Positions 1-8,498 of a stretch of DNA of 62,746 nucleotides are shown here, one piece after another. The DNA is from an uncultured Bacilli bacterium (GTDB lineage: Bacteria; Bacillota_I; Bacilli_A; RF39; UBA660). A program made the translations under genes and the position numbers. Positions within the stretch are counted from its first letter, which is position 1. Each line of letters starts with the position of its first letter. The notes beneath the pieces are model-generated. The model worked only from the letters and a program-made list of their open reading frames with translations. It was not told the origin of the DNA and did no database searches. The stretch is from the NCBI GenBank assembly GCA_934148995.1, contig CAKPDM010000010.1, positions 1-62,746 on the forward strand, written 5' to 3'.

Positions 1-2
1 GT

Positions 3-614
3 GAAAACTTTAATTTTACTACTAATGATTTATTAATTTTAGAAGATACAGAAACGATTGATACTTTTGTTAATCCTGATATATTTTTAACTAATATTCT
101 AAATTTAACTAATGCTTCAAGAGAAGAAATGAAAAGAATAATTGGTACTTATATTGATAATATTGAAGTTAATAAAGTTGGAGATAAAATAGAATTATTA
201 AATATTGAGTATAGAAAAAGTTTTCTAACTGATTTAGTAAATTACCATAACAATTATGGTGTACCTTATAACTTTAATATATTTAGTGATGAAAAAGGTT
301 TTAAAATACCAATGAATCACGAGGGTAAAACTAGTTTAGAAGCAAAAGAATATTTTAATAAATTACAAGAAGTTGTTTCAAAAAATAGTTTAAAACTAAA
401 TTATTATGAAACTGAAGCAGATAGTAAATTAGAAGATATTAGTTTTGAATCTAATGGAGATTATGAACAAATATTAAGATTAATAGTTTTATCAGATACT
501 AAAAATTATAATGATAAAACTTTAAGATTAGGCGTTATTGCTTTAGATTTAGAAAGTGCATTATATTCTCGCTTAAATAGAAAAGAGAAACCAAATGAGT
601 TATGCAATATTTAG
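3..614 (+). CDS. Probable serine recombinase, C-terminal part (5' end outside window)
   Basis: The reading frame is open from base 3, so the gene begins upstream of the window; the first internal Met is at 129. The stretch NASREEMKRIIGTYIDNIEV, followed by a short basic strand and RKSFL, resembles the end of the recombinase domain of large serine recombinases, where a helix precedes a conserved I-D-x-I-x-V segment. The catalytic domain is not visible, so the assignment rests on this similarity and on context: the next gene, which it overlaps by 20 bases, is a mobilisation relaxase, as in integrative mobilisable elements. The last ~90 residues are acidic and unassigned. It could instead be another element-borne protein; moderate confidence only. 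Confidence 0.45.
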   Translation, partial: ENFNFTTNDLLILEDTETIDTFVNPDIFLTNILNLTNASREEMKRIIGTYIDNIEVNKVGDKIELLNIEYRKSFLTDLVNYHNNYGVPYNFNIFSDEKGFKIPMNHEGKTSLEAKEYFNKLQEVVSKNSLKLNYYETEADSKLEDISFESNGDYEQILRLIVLSDTKNYNDKTLRLGVIALDLESALYSRLNRKEKPNELCNI

Positions 615-1836
615 ATGTCAAAGTATTAACACATTAAACGATTTATCACATATTGGTAGTCATAATAAACGAGAAAAAGAATCTTATAAATCTAATCCTG
701 ATATAAGAAAAGAAGATAGTAAAAACAATATACAATTAGTTAAGTGTGATAAGAAGTATAGAGAAAAATTTTATGAAATAACTAAAGAATATAAAAAAGA
801 ACATGACGAAAAAATGAAAACTATTAGACAAGATAGATATAAAACTTTTGATCAGATGGTAGATGATTCTAAAAGTTGTGTAGCAGATGAGATGATATTT
901 ACAAGTGGACCAGAATTCTTTAAAGATATGTCAAAAGTAGAAATATTAAAATGGGCTAATGGATGTATGGAGTTTGTTTGTGAAGATTTGGGTTATACTA
1001 AAGAACAAGTAATACAATCAGTATTACACTTAGATGAAAGAACACCACACATTCATTGTGTAGTAGTTCCTCTAGTTAAAAAGTTTGATAAAAGAGTTAA
1101 TAAAGAAAGATATTCTATTTCTAAAAGAGATTATATAAAAGACCAAAATTATTTAAGTATATTACAAGATAAATATTGTTTTAGATTAAATAATCTAGGT
1201 TTTAAATTGGAACGTGGCGAAAAAGGAACTAAAATTAAAAATCTTTCTTTAGGCCAATTAAAAGGTATAACTAGACAATACGAAAGACTAGCCAATAAGA
1301 GTAAAAAGAATATTGAAAATGAACATTTAAAAATTATTAATATGTTAAAATTTTCAAAAAAGAAAGCTTTTTCTGATTCAATTATTCTTAATGGTGAATC
1401 ATATCACATCTTAATAAAATATTTAGATTTATATACTAAAGAAATACAAAATTAAGTAATATACCAAAACTTTTTTAACGATTTAGATGATTATATTTTT
1501 AATTATAAAGAGTTAGAAAAAGAATATAATCATTCACAAAAAGTAATAGATAATTTAGAAGAAGAATGTGAAAAACTAGACCAAAATAATAATAACTTAA
1601 TTGATTTTATCAAGCGTATATTAGAAATATTAAAAGACTTTTTTAGAAGAACTCTACTTTCAAAAAATGAAATTGATAAAAATAAGACTGTAAATATTTT
1701 AAAAGAATGTTATGATAAAGATTTATATAATTCTAATGATTTAATAGATATTTCTAAAGATACTGATAAAGAAATGGAAGTAAACAATTTTATAAAAGAA
1801 GAAACATTAGAAAAAGAATGCGACTACTTCGATTAG
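595..1836 (+). pseudogene. mobV: MobV (Pre/Mob) relaxase interrupted by one in-frame stop
   Basis: MobV relaxases nick a plasmid or element oriT and start conjugative mobilisation. The first 286 codons (595-1455) begin MSYAIFRCQSINTLNDLSHI, a typical motif I region. They contain the metal-binding motif HLDERTPHIH, which defines the family, followed by a KDYL-like helix region. A TAA at 1453-1455 stops the frame. The same frame then continues without another stop to TAG at 1834-1836 and encodes an acidic coiled coil (ELEKEYNHSQKVIDNLEEE) and a basic segment like the FLKKILKFF tail of MobV proteins. The intact gene would be about 413 codons. A single nonsense change therefore separates catalytic and coiled-coil parts; the N-terminal half might still be made. 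The start ATG overlaps the upstream recombinase fragment. Confidence 0.82.
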
Positions 1837-1850
1837 TCGTATTCTTTGCT
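1813..1850 (+). terminator. Intrinsic terminator after the relaxase
   Basis: AAAGAATGCGACTA (1813-1826) pairs with TAGTCGTATTCTTT (1834-1847) around a 7-base loop. The stem overlaps the last codons and the TAG stop of the relaxase frame. Confidence 0.7.
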
Positions 1851-1972
1851 TATACTAAATTTTTGATAATTTAGAAACACACTTGCAAATTGACATAATC
1901 AATTAGTGTGTAGAGTTACATTTAGTAATTCAATTTTAAATAAGTTGTGTTATAATAATAAATTAAAAGGAG

Positions 1973-2905
1973 ATGATAGTTATCAAAACAGAAGAATTAA
2001 ATAAATATATTAATGCACTACTAAATAAATCAGAAGAAGCATATTTAATGTCAATTGAGATAATAAATAAACCTACTATTAATTATAGAACTGAAGGATT
2101 TTGTTTTTTTATCTGTAATGCTTGGGAATTATTATTAAAAGCATATCTTATTAATAAAGCAAAAGATATCAATGTAATAAATTATAAAGATGGTACTAAT
2201 AGAACAATTGGACTAGATGAATGTGTAGAGAAAGTTTTTACAAGTACAACAGATAAAACAAAGAACAATATTTCTTTTGTTAGAAATATTAGAAATAAAG
2301 CAACACATCTAATATTACCAGAATATGATTTTATATTATCTCCTGCTTTTCAAAGATGTTTAACAAACTATAATAAATTTTTCAAAAAACAATTTCCAGA
2401 ATATAATTTAAATGAAAAAGTAACACCATATATTGCGTTAGTTAATCCTGGAGATGATAAAGATGTTTCATCTTTAATATTAAATCCTAGTAATTTGCTA
2501 ATGCTTAAAAAAATAAAAAAAGAATTAGATTCAGATGAAAATTTAACTCAAACATTAAGATTAGTATCTACTAAAAAAGAATCAGAAGCGGATATTAAAT
2601 ACACAGTTGTTAAGGATGGTGGAGAAAAAGCTACAGTAATTAATGTTCCAAAAGATATTGATAAAACTCATCCTTATACTGCTACAGAAGTAATTAAAAA
2701 GATAAAAGAAACATTGGAGCTATCTCTAGGTCCAAATCATAAATTTACATCAAATAAATTTCAAGATATATGCAAAAGAAAGGGAATAAAGAATAATCAA
2801 GATTATTGTTATCAGTTTCCTTATTCTAAAACCAAAATTTATAAATATAGTGATATAACAATTGAATATATTAGTCAAGTTTACATCGAAGAATTCAAGA
2901 AATAA
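1973..2905 (+). CDS. DUF3644 family protein with HEPN-type RNxxxH motif
   Basis: 310 residues. The N-terminal third carries the DUF3644 signature: KSEEAYLMSIEIINKPTINY, then EGFCFFICNAWELLLKAYLI, then RNIRNKATH at about residue 108. RNKATH fits the R-N-x3-H catalytic motif of HEPN ribonucleases, and the surrounding all-helical layout agrees with that fold. The C-terminal ~60 residues (FTSNKFQDICKRKGIK) look like a small helical DNA- or RNA-binding module. HEPN proteins are commonly toxins or abortive-infection effectors, and the position inside a mobile region suits a defence role; this is inference. The Shine-Dalgarno AGGAG abuts the ATG with no spacer, so the real start may be a few codons downstream. 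It has its own upstream AT-rich promoter region and is followed by a structured RNA. Confidence 0.7.
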   Translation: MIVIKTEELNKYINALLNKSEEAYLMSIEIINKPTINYRTEGFCFFICNAWELLLKAYLINKAKDINVINYKDGTNRTIGLDECVEKVFTSTTDKTKNNISFVRNIRNKATHLILPEYDFILSPAFQRCLTNYNKFFKKQFPEYNLNEKVTPYIALVNPGDDKDVSSLILNPSNLLMLKKIKKELDSDENLTQTLRLVSTKKESEADIKYTVVKDGGEKATVINVPKDIDKTHPYTATEVIKKIKETLELSLGPNHKFTSNKFQDICKRKGIKNNQDYCYQFPYSKTKIYKYSDITIEYISQVYIEEFKK

Positions 2906-2950
2906 AAAAATTGTGAATAATTAATAATTATGTGTTATAATATATATGTA

Positions 2951-3050
2951 GATGGGATACTTGTGAAGGAATAACGATGTGTTGGCAATGCCAGTAAGCA
3001 TACTTTGTATGTGAGCATTCATCTCGCCTGGGGTACCCATCATTTTTTTA
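2951..3050 (+). ncRNA. Candidate structured RNA of about 100 nt, unassigned
   Basis: An extended -10 (TGTTATAAT, ending at 2941) precedes a sequence that folds on itself. An outer stem GATGGG-A-TAC (2951-2960) pairs with GTACCCATC (3033-3041) and is followed by a T7 run, so the whole RNA forms a terminator-like closing stem. Inside lie a GATG/CATC helix (2976/3020), a TGGCAATGCCA hairpin (about 2983-2993) and a GCATAC/GTATGT hairpin (about 2998-3012). This is a multibranched layout rather than a simple terminator. I checked it mentally against 6S, SRP RNA, tmRNA, T-box and common riboswitches and do not recognise it. It sits between the HEPN gene and an unknown gene. Confidence 0.5.
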
Positions 3051-3111
3051 TGAAATTTGACTTTTTGTAGAAATTGTATATAATAGTGTACTAACAAAAG
3101 GGGGAATATTG

Positions 3112-3819
3112 ATGAAAACAGAATATTTATTTAAAATGTTTTTAGAATTTTCAAAAGCGTATGGAATAAATGATACCTTTAATAATTTTGAAAGATATCA
3201 AGATTTATTTGCAAGATGGGTATATGAAAAAGAAAAGGCATCAAAATGTTATGTCCAATTATTTGATTATATGAAAAATTATGACGAAATAGAGCCATCA
3301 GTAATTGCTGAGCTTGGTAAAGGAAAGTATGATACTGCTGCTATTTCAATGAATTTATATACACCACACAAGGCTATAGTTGTTTCTCCATATGCAGAAA
3401 CTATTACTTTACGTGGAATTGAAGTCCATAAAGGTGAATTAAGTGAAACAGATGGAGAAACTTTTATAAAATATGATAGCAAAATAGATTGTTTATTAAG
3501 TCCAAATTGTCATTGGTGGTTTAACAGTGATGAAATTAATACACTTATGACTCAAGTGCCATTTACGAAAGAAGAATTAAAACCATTTTTAAATTTAGTA
3601 GATTCAAATAAAGCATTATTCATAGGTACATATGGTTCATTAGTAGATAAAGATAGAGAACAGAACATAGAAAAAATAAGAGATTTATATAATCTTTTAA
3701 ATTCTATTAGTTATAGAGATGTAAATTTTTGTTCAGAAAGCACAGATGGATATTATCTGTCTGCAATTAAAGTTAATTCAAAAGAAAAGGTTTTACGCAA
3801 AGTATTGACTAGATACTAA
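3112..3819 (+). CDS. Hypothetical protein, 235 aa
   Basis: I do not recognise this family. ATG at 3112 is preferred over the in-frame TTG at 3109 because AAGGGGG (3098-3104) lies 7 bases from the ATG. The product is soluble, with no membrane segment or signal peptide. It is rich in aromatic residues (ARWVYEKEKASKCYVQLFDY near the N-terminus, CHWWFNSDE near residue 140). The middle alternates predicted strands, and the C-terminus is basic (KEKVLRKVLTRY). It is monocistronic: a structured RNA precedes it and another RNA with its own promoter follows. Its place between a HEPN protein and insertion-sequence remains suggests accessory cargo. Confidence 0.55.
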   Translation: MKTEYLFKMFLEFSKAYGINDTFNNFERYQDLFARWVYEKEKASKCYVQLFDYMKNYDEIEPSVIAELGKGKYDTAAISMNLYTPHKAIVVSPYAETITLRGIEVHKGELSETDGETFIKYDSKIDCLLSPNCHWWFNSDEINTLMTQVPFTKEELKPFLNLVDSNKALFIGTYGSLVDKDREQNIEKIRDLYNLLNSISYRDVNFCSESTDGYYLSAIKVNSKEKVLRKVLTRY

Positions 3820-3860
3820 TTAAAATACTAAAAATATATATGAAATAATGAATTTAATGT

Positions 3861-3978
3861 TATAATATAGTTAGTTAATAGTTATTACTAACTATTTCTG
3901 TTGCCCTAGAAGTTGTTCTACTTCTTCCATTAGGGCACCATTAAAGATTTATTCGAACTAGAAGTAGTTCGTTTTTTT
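3861..3978 (+). ncRNA. Candidate small RNA with hairpins and terminator, copy 1
   Basis: TATAAT at 3861-3866 is followed by three hairpins: TTAGTTA/TTACTAA-type (about 3871-3893), GCCCTA/TAGGGC (3903-3908 with 3931-3936) enclosing GAAGT/ACTTC, and the terminator CGAACTA-GAAG-TAGTTCG (3954-3971) with T7. No ORF of note lies inside. A second locus near 6.2 kb has the same 3' end but different 5' hairpins. It may be a small RNA or part of the flanking repeat. Confidence 0.4.
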
Positions 3979-4069
3979 CGTTTAAAAAAATATAGTGACC
4001 AAAAAGTGATCAAATATATGTTAAATATCAGTTGAAATGATACCGATTTATAATATAGATAACAAACAA
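3936..4069 (+). repeat. 135-bp direct repeat, copy 1
   Basis: It runs from CACCATTAAAG through the terminator hairpin to ATAACAAACAA and matches 6255-6389 with only scattered differences. This copy lies just beyond the 3' end of the dead ISNCY-like transposase, so it probably represents the end of that element. Confidence 0.8.
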
Positions 4070-4150
4070 AGGTGAACTTTATTTTAAACAAAACTATAAT
4101 CGATGAAATCTTATTATGAACTATCTTTGTTTGCTCTTGCTTTTAATCTT

Positions 4151-5095
4151 TCATCTCTTTCTCTTAAAATTTGTTAAAGCTGTTTTTGAATATTTATTTG
4201 TTTTCTTTTTTTCTGGATCTTGTCTATGACCTTCAATTTGCTTTGTATCATAAAATATATTGTAATATTTAACTTTAACTACTTTAGTTAATACATTTTC
4301 CAACACGTGTATTTCAGTACATTTATATATTTGTTTGATGGAATTGTCTTTATCTAATATTTGATAGTAATTGTTGTTCCAAGAAATCATATTACCATTA
4401 AGTATTATTCTTTTATCTCTTATACAAAGAATATTAGATAAATCAATATTATCTAAGGGTACAAATGCTGTTTCTTTCTCTTTAGGTTCACAAGCATATT
4501 TTTGATTAAGATAGTTACAATAATAATCATTAAAGAATATATTTATTTCATCAATGGCTAAATGTAATGAGTATTTTCTGTCATCTTGAAACCAATCGTG
4601 AGGAGTACCAGCAATTATAATCAAGATACTTGTTTGTGTAGAAGAAGGTTCTCTTAAAGGCTGGCTATCATATTCTTTACTAAAACATTTATGTTTGATA
4701 GGTTTAAACCAATGAAACTTTTCATACAAAGATTCATAAAAAGACTAACTTCTAACTTTAAGATTATTTTGTTTAACAATATCTTTCATTTTAGGATTTC
4801 AAATAATATCTTCATGATAAAGGTCTTGAAATTGTGTTATACTAATAACTGGATATCTATTATTAAAGTTCTTAATAAATTCAATTTCTTTGGTGGATGG
4901 TGAATTATTAGAAGTTTTATTAGTACCCTGAATTAACATAGAATCAATATTCTTTTCTTTTAATTGATTAGATAATCTAATAATCTGTAACTTCTTGTAA
5001 TCAGTTAAATAAGCAATTTGAACATAGGAATAATTATTTAAACCATTTTATTTTTCTTGAATAAGTTTTAATGCATAAGATTTATTGTGCCTAAT
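4151..5095 (-). pseudogene. Decayed ISNCY (IS1202-like) family transposase
   Basis: On the minus strand, stop-interrupted frames between about 5095 and 4151 line up as one transposase. In order: a fragment near ALKLIQEK with a TAA; a block GLNNYSYVQIAYLTDYKK that looks like the N-terminal helix-turn-helix; a TGA inside the HEDII-NPKM segment; a TAG before SFYESLYEKFHWFKP; and a final open stretch of 192 codons. The DDE core motif usually reads IIIDGTPHDWF in this group, but here reads IIIAGTPHDWF, so the first catalytic aspartate is lost. After LHLAIDE the protein jumps to a C-terminal part (IRDKRIILNGNMISWNNNYY), so the middle of the catalytic domain is deleted. The element is dead. Confidence 0.75.
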
Positions 5096-5293
5096 AAAAT
5101 ATACCTCTTTACAAGGTATATTATAATACATATCGAGGTATCTTTTAAAAAAGGATTAACAGCTGCTAGCTGGTATAAGTGTGAATCAAATTGTTTTAAA
5201 TGTAATTATGATCTTACTTACATTATCAATATTAGCTACAGGTTTAAATATCAAAAAAATAGAAAAAAATGAAAAATAATATGAGGTAATTGT

Positions 5294-6145
5294 ATGATAA
5301 TATATAAGAATATAGATGGAGCATTTAGTTTTTATAATATAGATAATAAATATAAAAAAGCATGTTATGAATGTGTAGAAGAAATAAATAATTCTGATAA
5401 ATATACAAAAGCATTTAATAAAGTATATAAAATATTATATTATGAAGATTTTAATGATATAAGAAAATTGTGGGATATAAGAAATATAAATGAATTATTT
5501 ACTGATAATGTTAATCCTTTTATAACAAATATTATGATTTTACTTGGATACGAATTTCATTTATATAATATGAAAAAATATAATCTTGATGATAAGCAAA
5601 TAAGTATTCATAAAAAAAGAGTTAAAGAATGTTTTGAAAGTGATTTAGTTAATAGAGGATATAAAAGCATTAGAATATCCCAAATGCTATGGGCAGTTTA
5701 TTTTATAAGAGTTAAAATAATAGAAGTTGGTATATTACAATATGAATACTCCATAATTAATGATAATAAGCAAGTTATTAAAATACATATACCAAGAGGA
5801 AATAAGTTAGATATATTATCTGTTAGAAAGTCAATTAAAGATTCTAAAATAGAAATAGAAAAAATATTTAGAGTTATTAATTGTGAATATATTTGTAGTT
5901 CTTGGCTATTAAGTAATCAAATACACGAATTAGTAGATATAGATACCAATATATATAAATTTCAAGAATTATTTAATGTTAAAGATGGAGAAAATTGCAT
6001 AAAAGATATTTTAAATTTTGTTTTTGAAATTGAAAATTGTGACGATTATTCTTTATTATCTGAAAAAACTACATTACAAAAAATAGTAAAGAAGCAATTA
6101 TTAAAAGACAAACAGTTTTATTTAGGATTAGGAGTCATTAAATAA
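5294..6145 (+). CDS. Acyltransferase-like protein (DUF5596/GNAT_C type, tentative)
   Basis: 283 residues with SD GAGG upstream. The C-terminal half has the order seen in GNAT_C/DUF5596 acyltransferase-like proteins: KIHIPRGNKLDI, then a conserved SSWLLSNQIHELVD, then TNIYKFQELFNV. The N-terminal half (CFESDLVNRGYKSIRISQML) resembles the helical partner domain. The substrate cannot be told from sequence. The gene is alone between two IS remnants and has the same very AT-rich codon use as its surroundings, so it may be element cargo. Small-molecule acylation is the family expectation, not something visible here. Confidence 0.45.
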   Translation: MIIYKNIDGAFSFYNIDNKYKKACYECVEEINNSDKYTKAFNKVYKILYYEDFNDIRKLWDIRNINELFTDNVNPFITNIMILLGYEFHLYNMKKYNLDDKQISIHKKRVKECFESDLVNRGYKSIRISQMLWAVYFIRVKIIEVGILQYEYSIINDNKQVIKIHIPRGNKLDILSVRKSIKDSKIEIEKIFRVINCEYICSSWLLSNQIHELVDIDTNIYKFQELFNVKDGENCIKDILNFVFEIENCDDYSLLSEKTTLQKIVKKQLLKDKQFYLGLGVIK

Positions 6146-6185
6146 AAAATTAAAAATATGGAATTATTTATAAAAATAGTGTATT

Positions 6186-6297
6186 AATTAAATTAATGAT
6201 TGATATAAATCAATCGTCTTTATGCGAAATAGTTGTAAACTACTTCGTCGTTCACACCATTAAAGATTTATTCGAACTAGAAGTAGTTCGTTTTTTC
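6186..6297 (+). ncRNA. Candidate small RNA, copy 2, with shared terminator
   Basis: Hairpins ATTGAT/ATCAAT (about 6199-6214) and CGAAATAGTT/AACTACTTCG (about 6224-6248) precede the same CACCATTAAAG block and terminator CGAACTA-GAAG-TAGTTCG (6273-6290, T6) found at 3.9 kb. Only the 3' part is conserved; the 5' hairpins differ from copy 1. Confidence 0.35.
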
Positions 6298-6389
6298 TTG
6301 TCTAAAAATATATAGCGAACGAAAAGTGCTCAAATATATGTTAAATATCAGTTAAAATGATACCGATTTGTAATATAGATAACAAACAA
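6255..6389 (+). repeat. 135-bp direct repeat, copy 2
   Basis: It matches 3936-4069. It ends abruptly where an IS3-family transposase fragment begins (about 6390), so the element end was probably truncated by an IS3 insertion or deletion. Confidence 0.8.
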
Positions 6390-6893
6390 TGGCAGAAATA
6401 TGACTGATGATTTAGTAGTAGGAGCATTTAATAAAGCAATGAGAAACAGATGTTTGGATAATGATGGACTATTTTATTCTGATAGAGGTAGTCAATATAC
6501 ATCTAATAAGTTTGAACATCTTTTGGAAGAACTTGGAATAAAACATTCATATAGCCAAAAGGGATATCCCTATGATAATGTAAGTATGGAAAGATTCAAT
6601 GCCATATTAAAGAAAGAAGAAGTAAATGTTAATAATTATAAAACATTTGATGAAGCCAAACTAGCAATATTTGAATTTATAGAAAGTTGGTATAATAATC
6701 AAAGAATACATAGTTCTTTAGACTATATAACTCCAAATGAGAAATATAATAATTATATAGCTAGTTTAGCAACGCATAGTATTTAATCTTTATGCCGAGA
6801 AAATTATTCAGTCAATAGGCAAATTGGAATAAATTTAAATACGACAAAATTAAGTTGTTCGAAAAAATGTGCCTAAAAACTTGACATAGATCC
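6390..6893 (+). pseudogene. IS3-family transposase OrfB, C-terminal fragment with IS end
   Basis: The open frame 6390-6786 begins inside the integrase core (GRNMTDDLVVGAF). It keeps the second catalytic aspartate in YSDRGSQYTS and the glutamate region GYPYDNVSMERF, followed by YNNQRIHSSLDYITPNEKY, the normal OrfB ending. OrfA and the first part of OrfB, including the first catalytic Asp, are missing, so it cannot be active. The tail TGTGCCTAAAAACTTGACAT up to about 6893 resembles the right end of IS150-group elements. The left junction coincides with the end of the 135-bp repeat. Confidence 0.85.
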
Positions 6894-6998
6894 ATTAAGA
6901 TTACAAAAAAATTAAATAATACTAATAAGAAAGTTTAACATAAAGATAGATATTAAAAAAGTCACAGGTATGATAGAATAATAACAGTGGAGGAGTTT

Positions 6999-8306
6999 AT
7001 GGAACAAAATAAGATTAAATATTTAAAAACAAAAATTAAAAAAACTTATGAAAGATATACTAGTGAGAGAACTGACGGGAAAGCAACAATATCAGATGTG
7101 GCAAATTTTTTCAATATTCCCATAGATCAATCAAGAATGGGCGATTATATTATTAATAATATTAATTATTCTACTCCAGCTATTGAAATAATAGATCAAA
7201 AGAATAACGTTTTCTATAATGCCGAATATACTGGTGATGCGAATTTACTTGATTACAGTGGACCAGTACAGTTTAATAGTGTTATCTCAACTAGCCCATT
7301 AAGAAAAGAAGAGATACTTTATTATATAGGAAATGATACTCCTGTTGCTATCAAGCTGACATTTAAAGATGAAGATTATGAATTGACTTTTGAACGAGAA
7401 AATATTAATTCTGTTGGTATTTCTTCTAGTAGTGGTGCTGTGATTATCATAAGATACTTACAAAATATAAACTATAATGGAAAAAATGTTAAACAACCAT
7501 TATTTAATAAAATTTATAAAAATAGCTATAGGTATGAAAACTGCATTGGCTCTTTTGAGCAAACTTATACGTACGGAATGAGCAATTTTATCAGATTACA
7601 TGATACACAAGATAAGTATACTTATACAAAAGATAGAAATGTAATTTATGGGATTAATGAATTACGGCAAGAAAATGGATGTAAATATTTACGTGGAATT
7701 TGTTTTGAAAGTACCAATGTTTTTAAGCATTATTATCTTCCTTTTAATATGGATGAAAAGAACTATCCATTATTAAATGAAACTGATGTTAATTCTGCAA
7801 TGATATTTAAGTTTGGAACTGGATTTGGTCACCATTATGCACTACAAGTTTACAAAGATGAAGAGAAGATTAAGATAATATATTCTTTTAACGAACTTCA
7901 ATCAACAAAAGACGAAGAAGAAACTATGGTTAATAATGAATACTACCTACCGAACTTATCTAGTGGAACTATATCAAATGAAGAAATTCAAAGTGTTTTG
8001 TCTCTTTTAAAAATACAGTTAGACGGTAATAAAGCTTTGGAAACTATTTTAAATGAACTAAATACTTTTGGAACAAAAATTGATATTAGAAAAGGCTTGA
8101 TTCAAGAAGATATCGCTCCAATATCTCCAAAACTATTTATGAATAAATCTTTCGATGAAATAGACTCCTTAGTTGGTACAAATAAAGATTATTACTTTAG
8201 TTTGGCCAAAGAACAATTTGAAATGTTAACAAATACTAATAAAAATCAAGAAGCAAAACCTAAAGTTTTAAGATTAAATAGTATACAAAATAACAAAAAA
8301 ATTTAA
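6999..8306 (+). CDS. Hypothetical protein, 435 aa, start of accessory island
   Basis: Family not recognised. GTGGAGGAG (6987-6995) is the ribosome binding site, so ATG at 6999 is chosen over the in-frame GTG at 6987. The protein is soluble. It has a basic helical N-terminus (about 1-45), then mixed strands. A histidine pair lies in FGTGFGHHYALQVYKD (about residue 285), and the C-terminal ~100 residues are helical. It ends in a basic tail, PKVLRLNSIQNNKKI, similar in character to tails of other proteins in this island. Degenerate gene remains follow rather than an operon partner. Confidence 0.6.
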   Translation: MEQNKIKYLKTKIKKTYERYTSERTDGKATISDVANFFNIPIDQSRMGDYIINNINYSTPAIEIIDQKNNVFYNAEYTGDANLLDYSGPVQFNSVISTSPLRKEEILYYIGNDTPVAIKLTFKDEDYELTFERENINSVGISSSSGAVIIIRYLQNINYNGKNVKQPLFNKIYKNSYRYENCIGSFEQTYTYGMSNFIRLHDTQDKYTYTKDRNVIYGINELRQENGCKYLRGICFESTNVFKHYYLPFNMDEKNYPLLNETDVNSAMIFKFGTGFGHHYALQVYKDEEKIKIIYSFNELQSTKDEEETMVNNEYYLPNLSSGTISNEEIQSVLSLLKIQLDGNKALETILNELNTFGTKIDIRKGLIQEDIAPISPKLFMNKSFDEIDSLVGTNKDYYFSLAKEQFEMLTNTNKNQEAKPKVLRLNSIQNNKKI

Positions 8307-8498
8307 TAAAAGGTTTTTATGCTGATATGGTAGATACTAAGTTAAATCAAATTAATAAAGAAGAATTTTAATCCTATTAATTCAAAAAATGGCCAAAGTG
8401 AAAGAAACTAAAAAATTTAAGAGAAAATTGCACGGCTATTTAGGAAAAGCAAACTAACAAATTAGAAAAAATAAAATTATTATTGTGGAATTGATATA
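8307..8498 (+). other. Degenerate stretch between genes
   Basis: The bases hold only short reading frames: a 13-codon piece starting at 8321 and a lysine-rich 22-codon ORF at 8389-8457 (MAKVKETKKFKRKLHGYLGK). Neither has a convincing ribosome binding site. They look like remnants of the same decayed cargo as the following pseudogene. Confidence 0.35.

Noticed and set aside
2951..3050. SRP RNA, 6S RNA or a known riboswitch
   Set aside because: The conserved GGAAGGAAGCAGCC-like SRP core and 6S open-complex features are missing; no ligand-riboswitch consensus was found.
4691..4903. + strand ORF of 70 codons
   Set aside because: It is the antisense of the decayed ISNCY transposase, has no ribosome binding site and has a composition-driven Phe/Ile/Asn content.
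5087..5272. + strand ORF of 61 codons
   Set aside because: No SD, no recognisable features, and it spans the probable end of the dead transposase.
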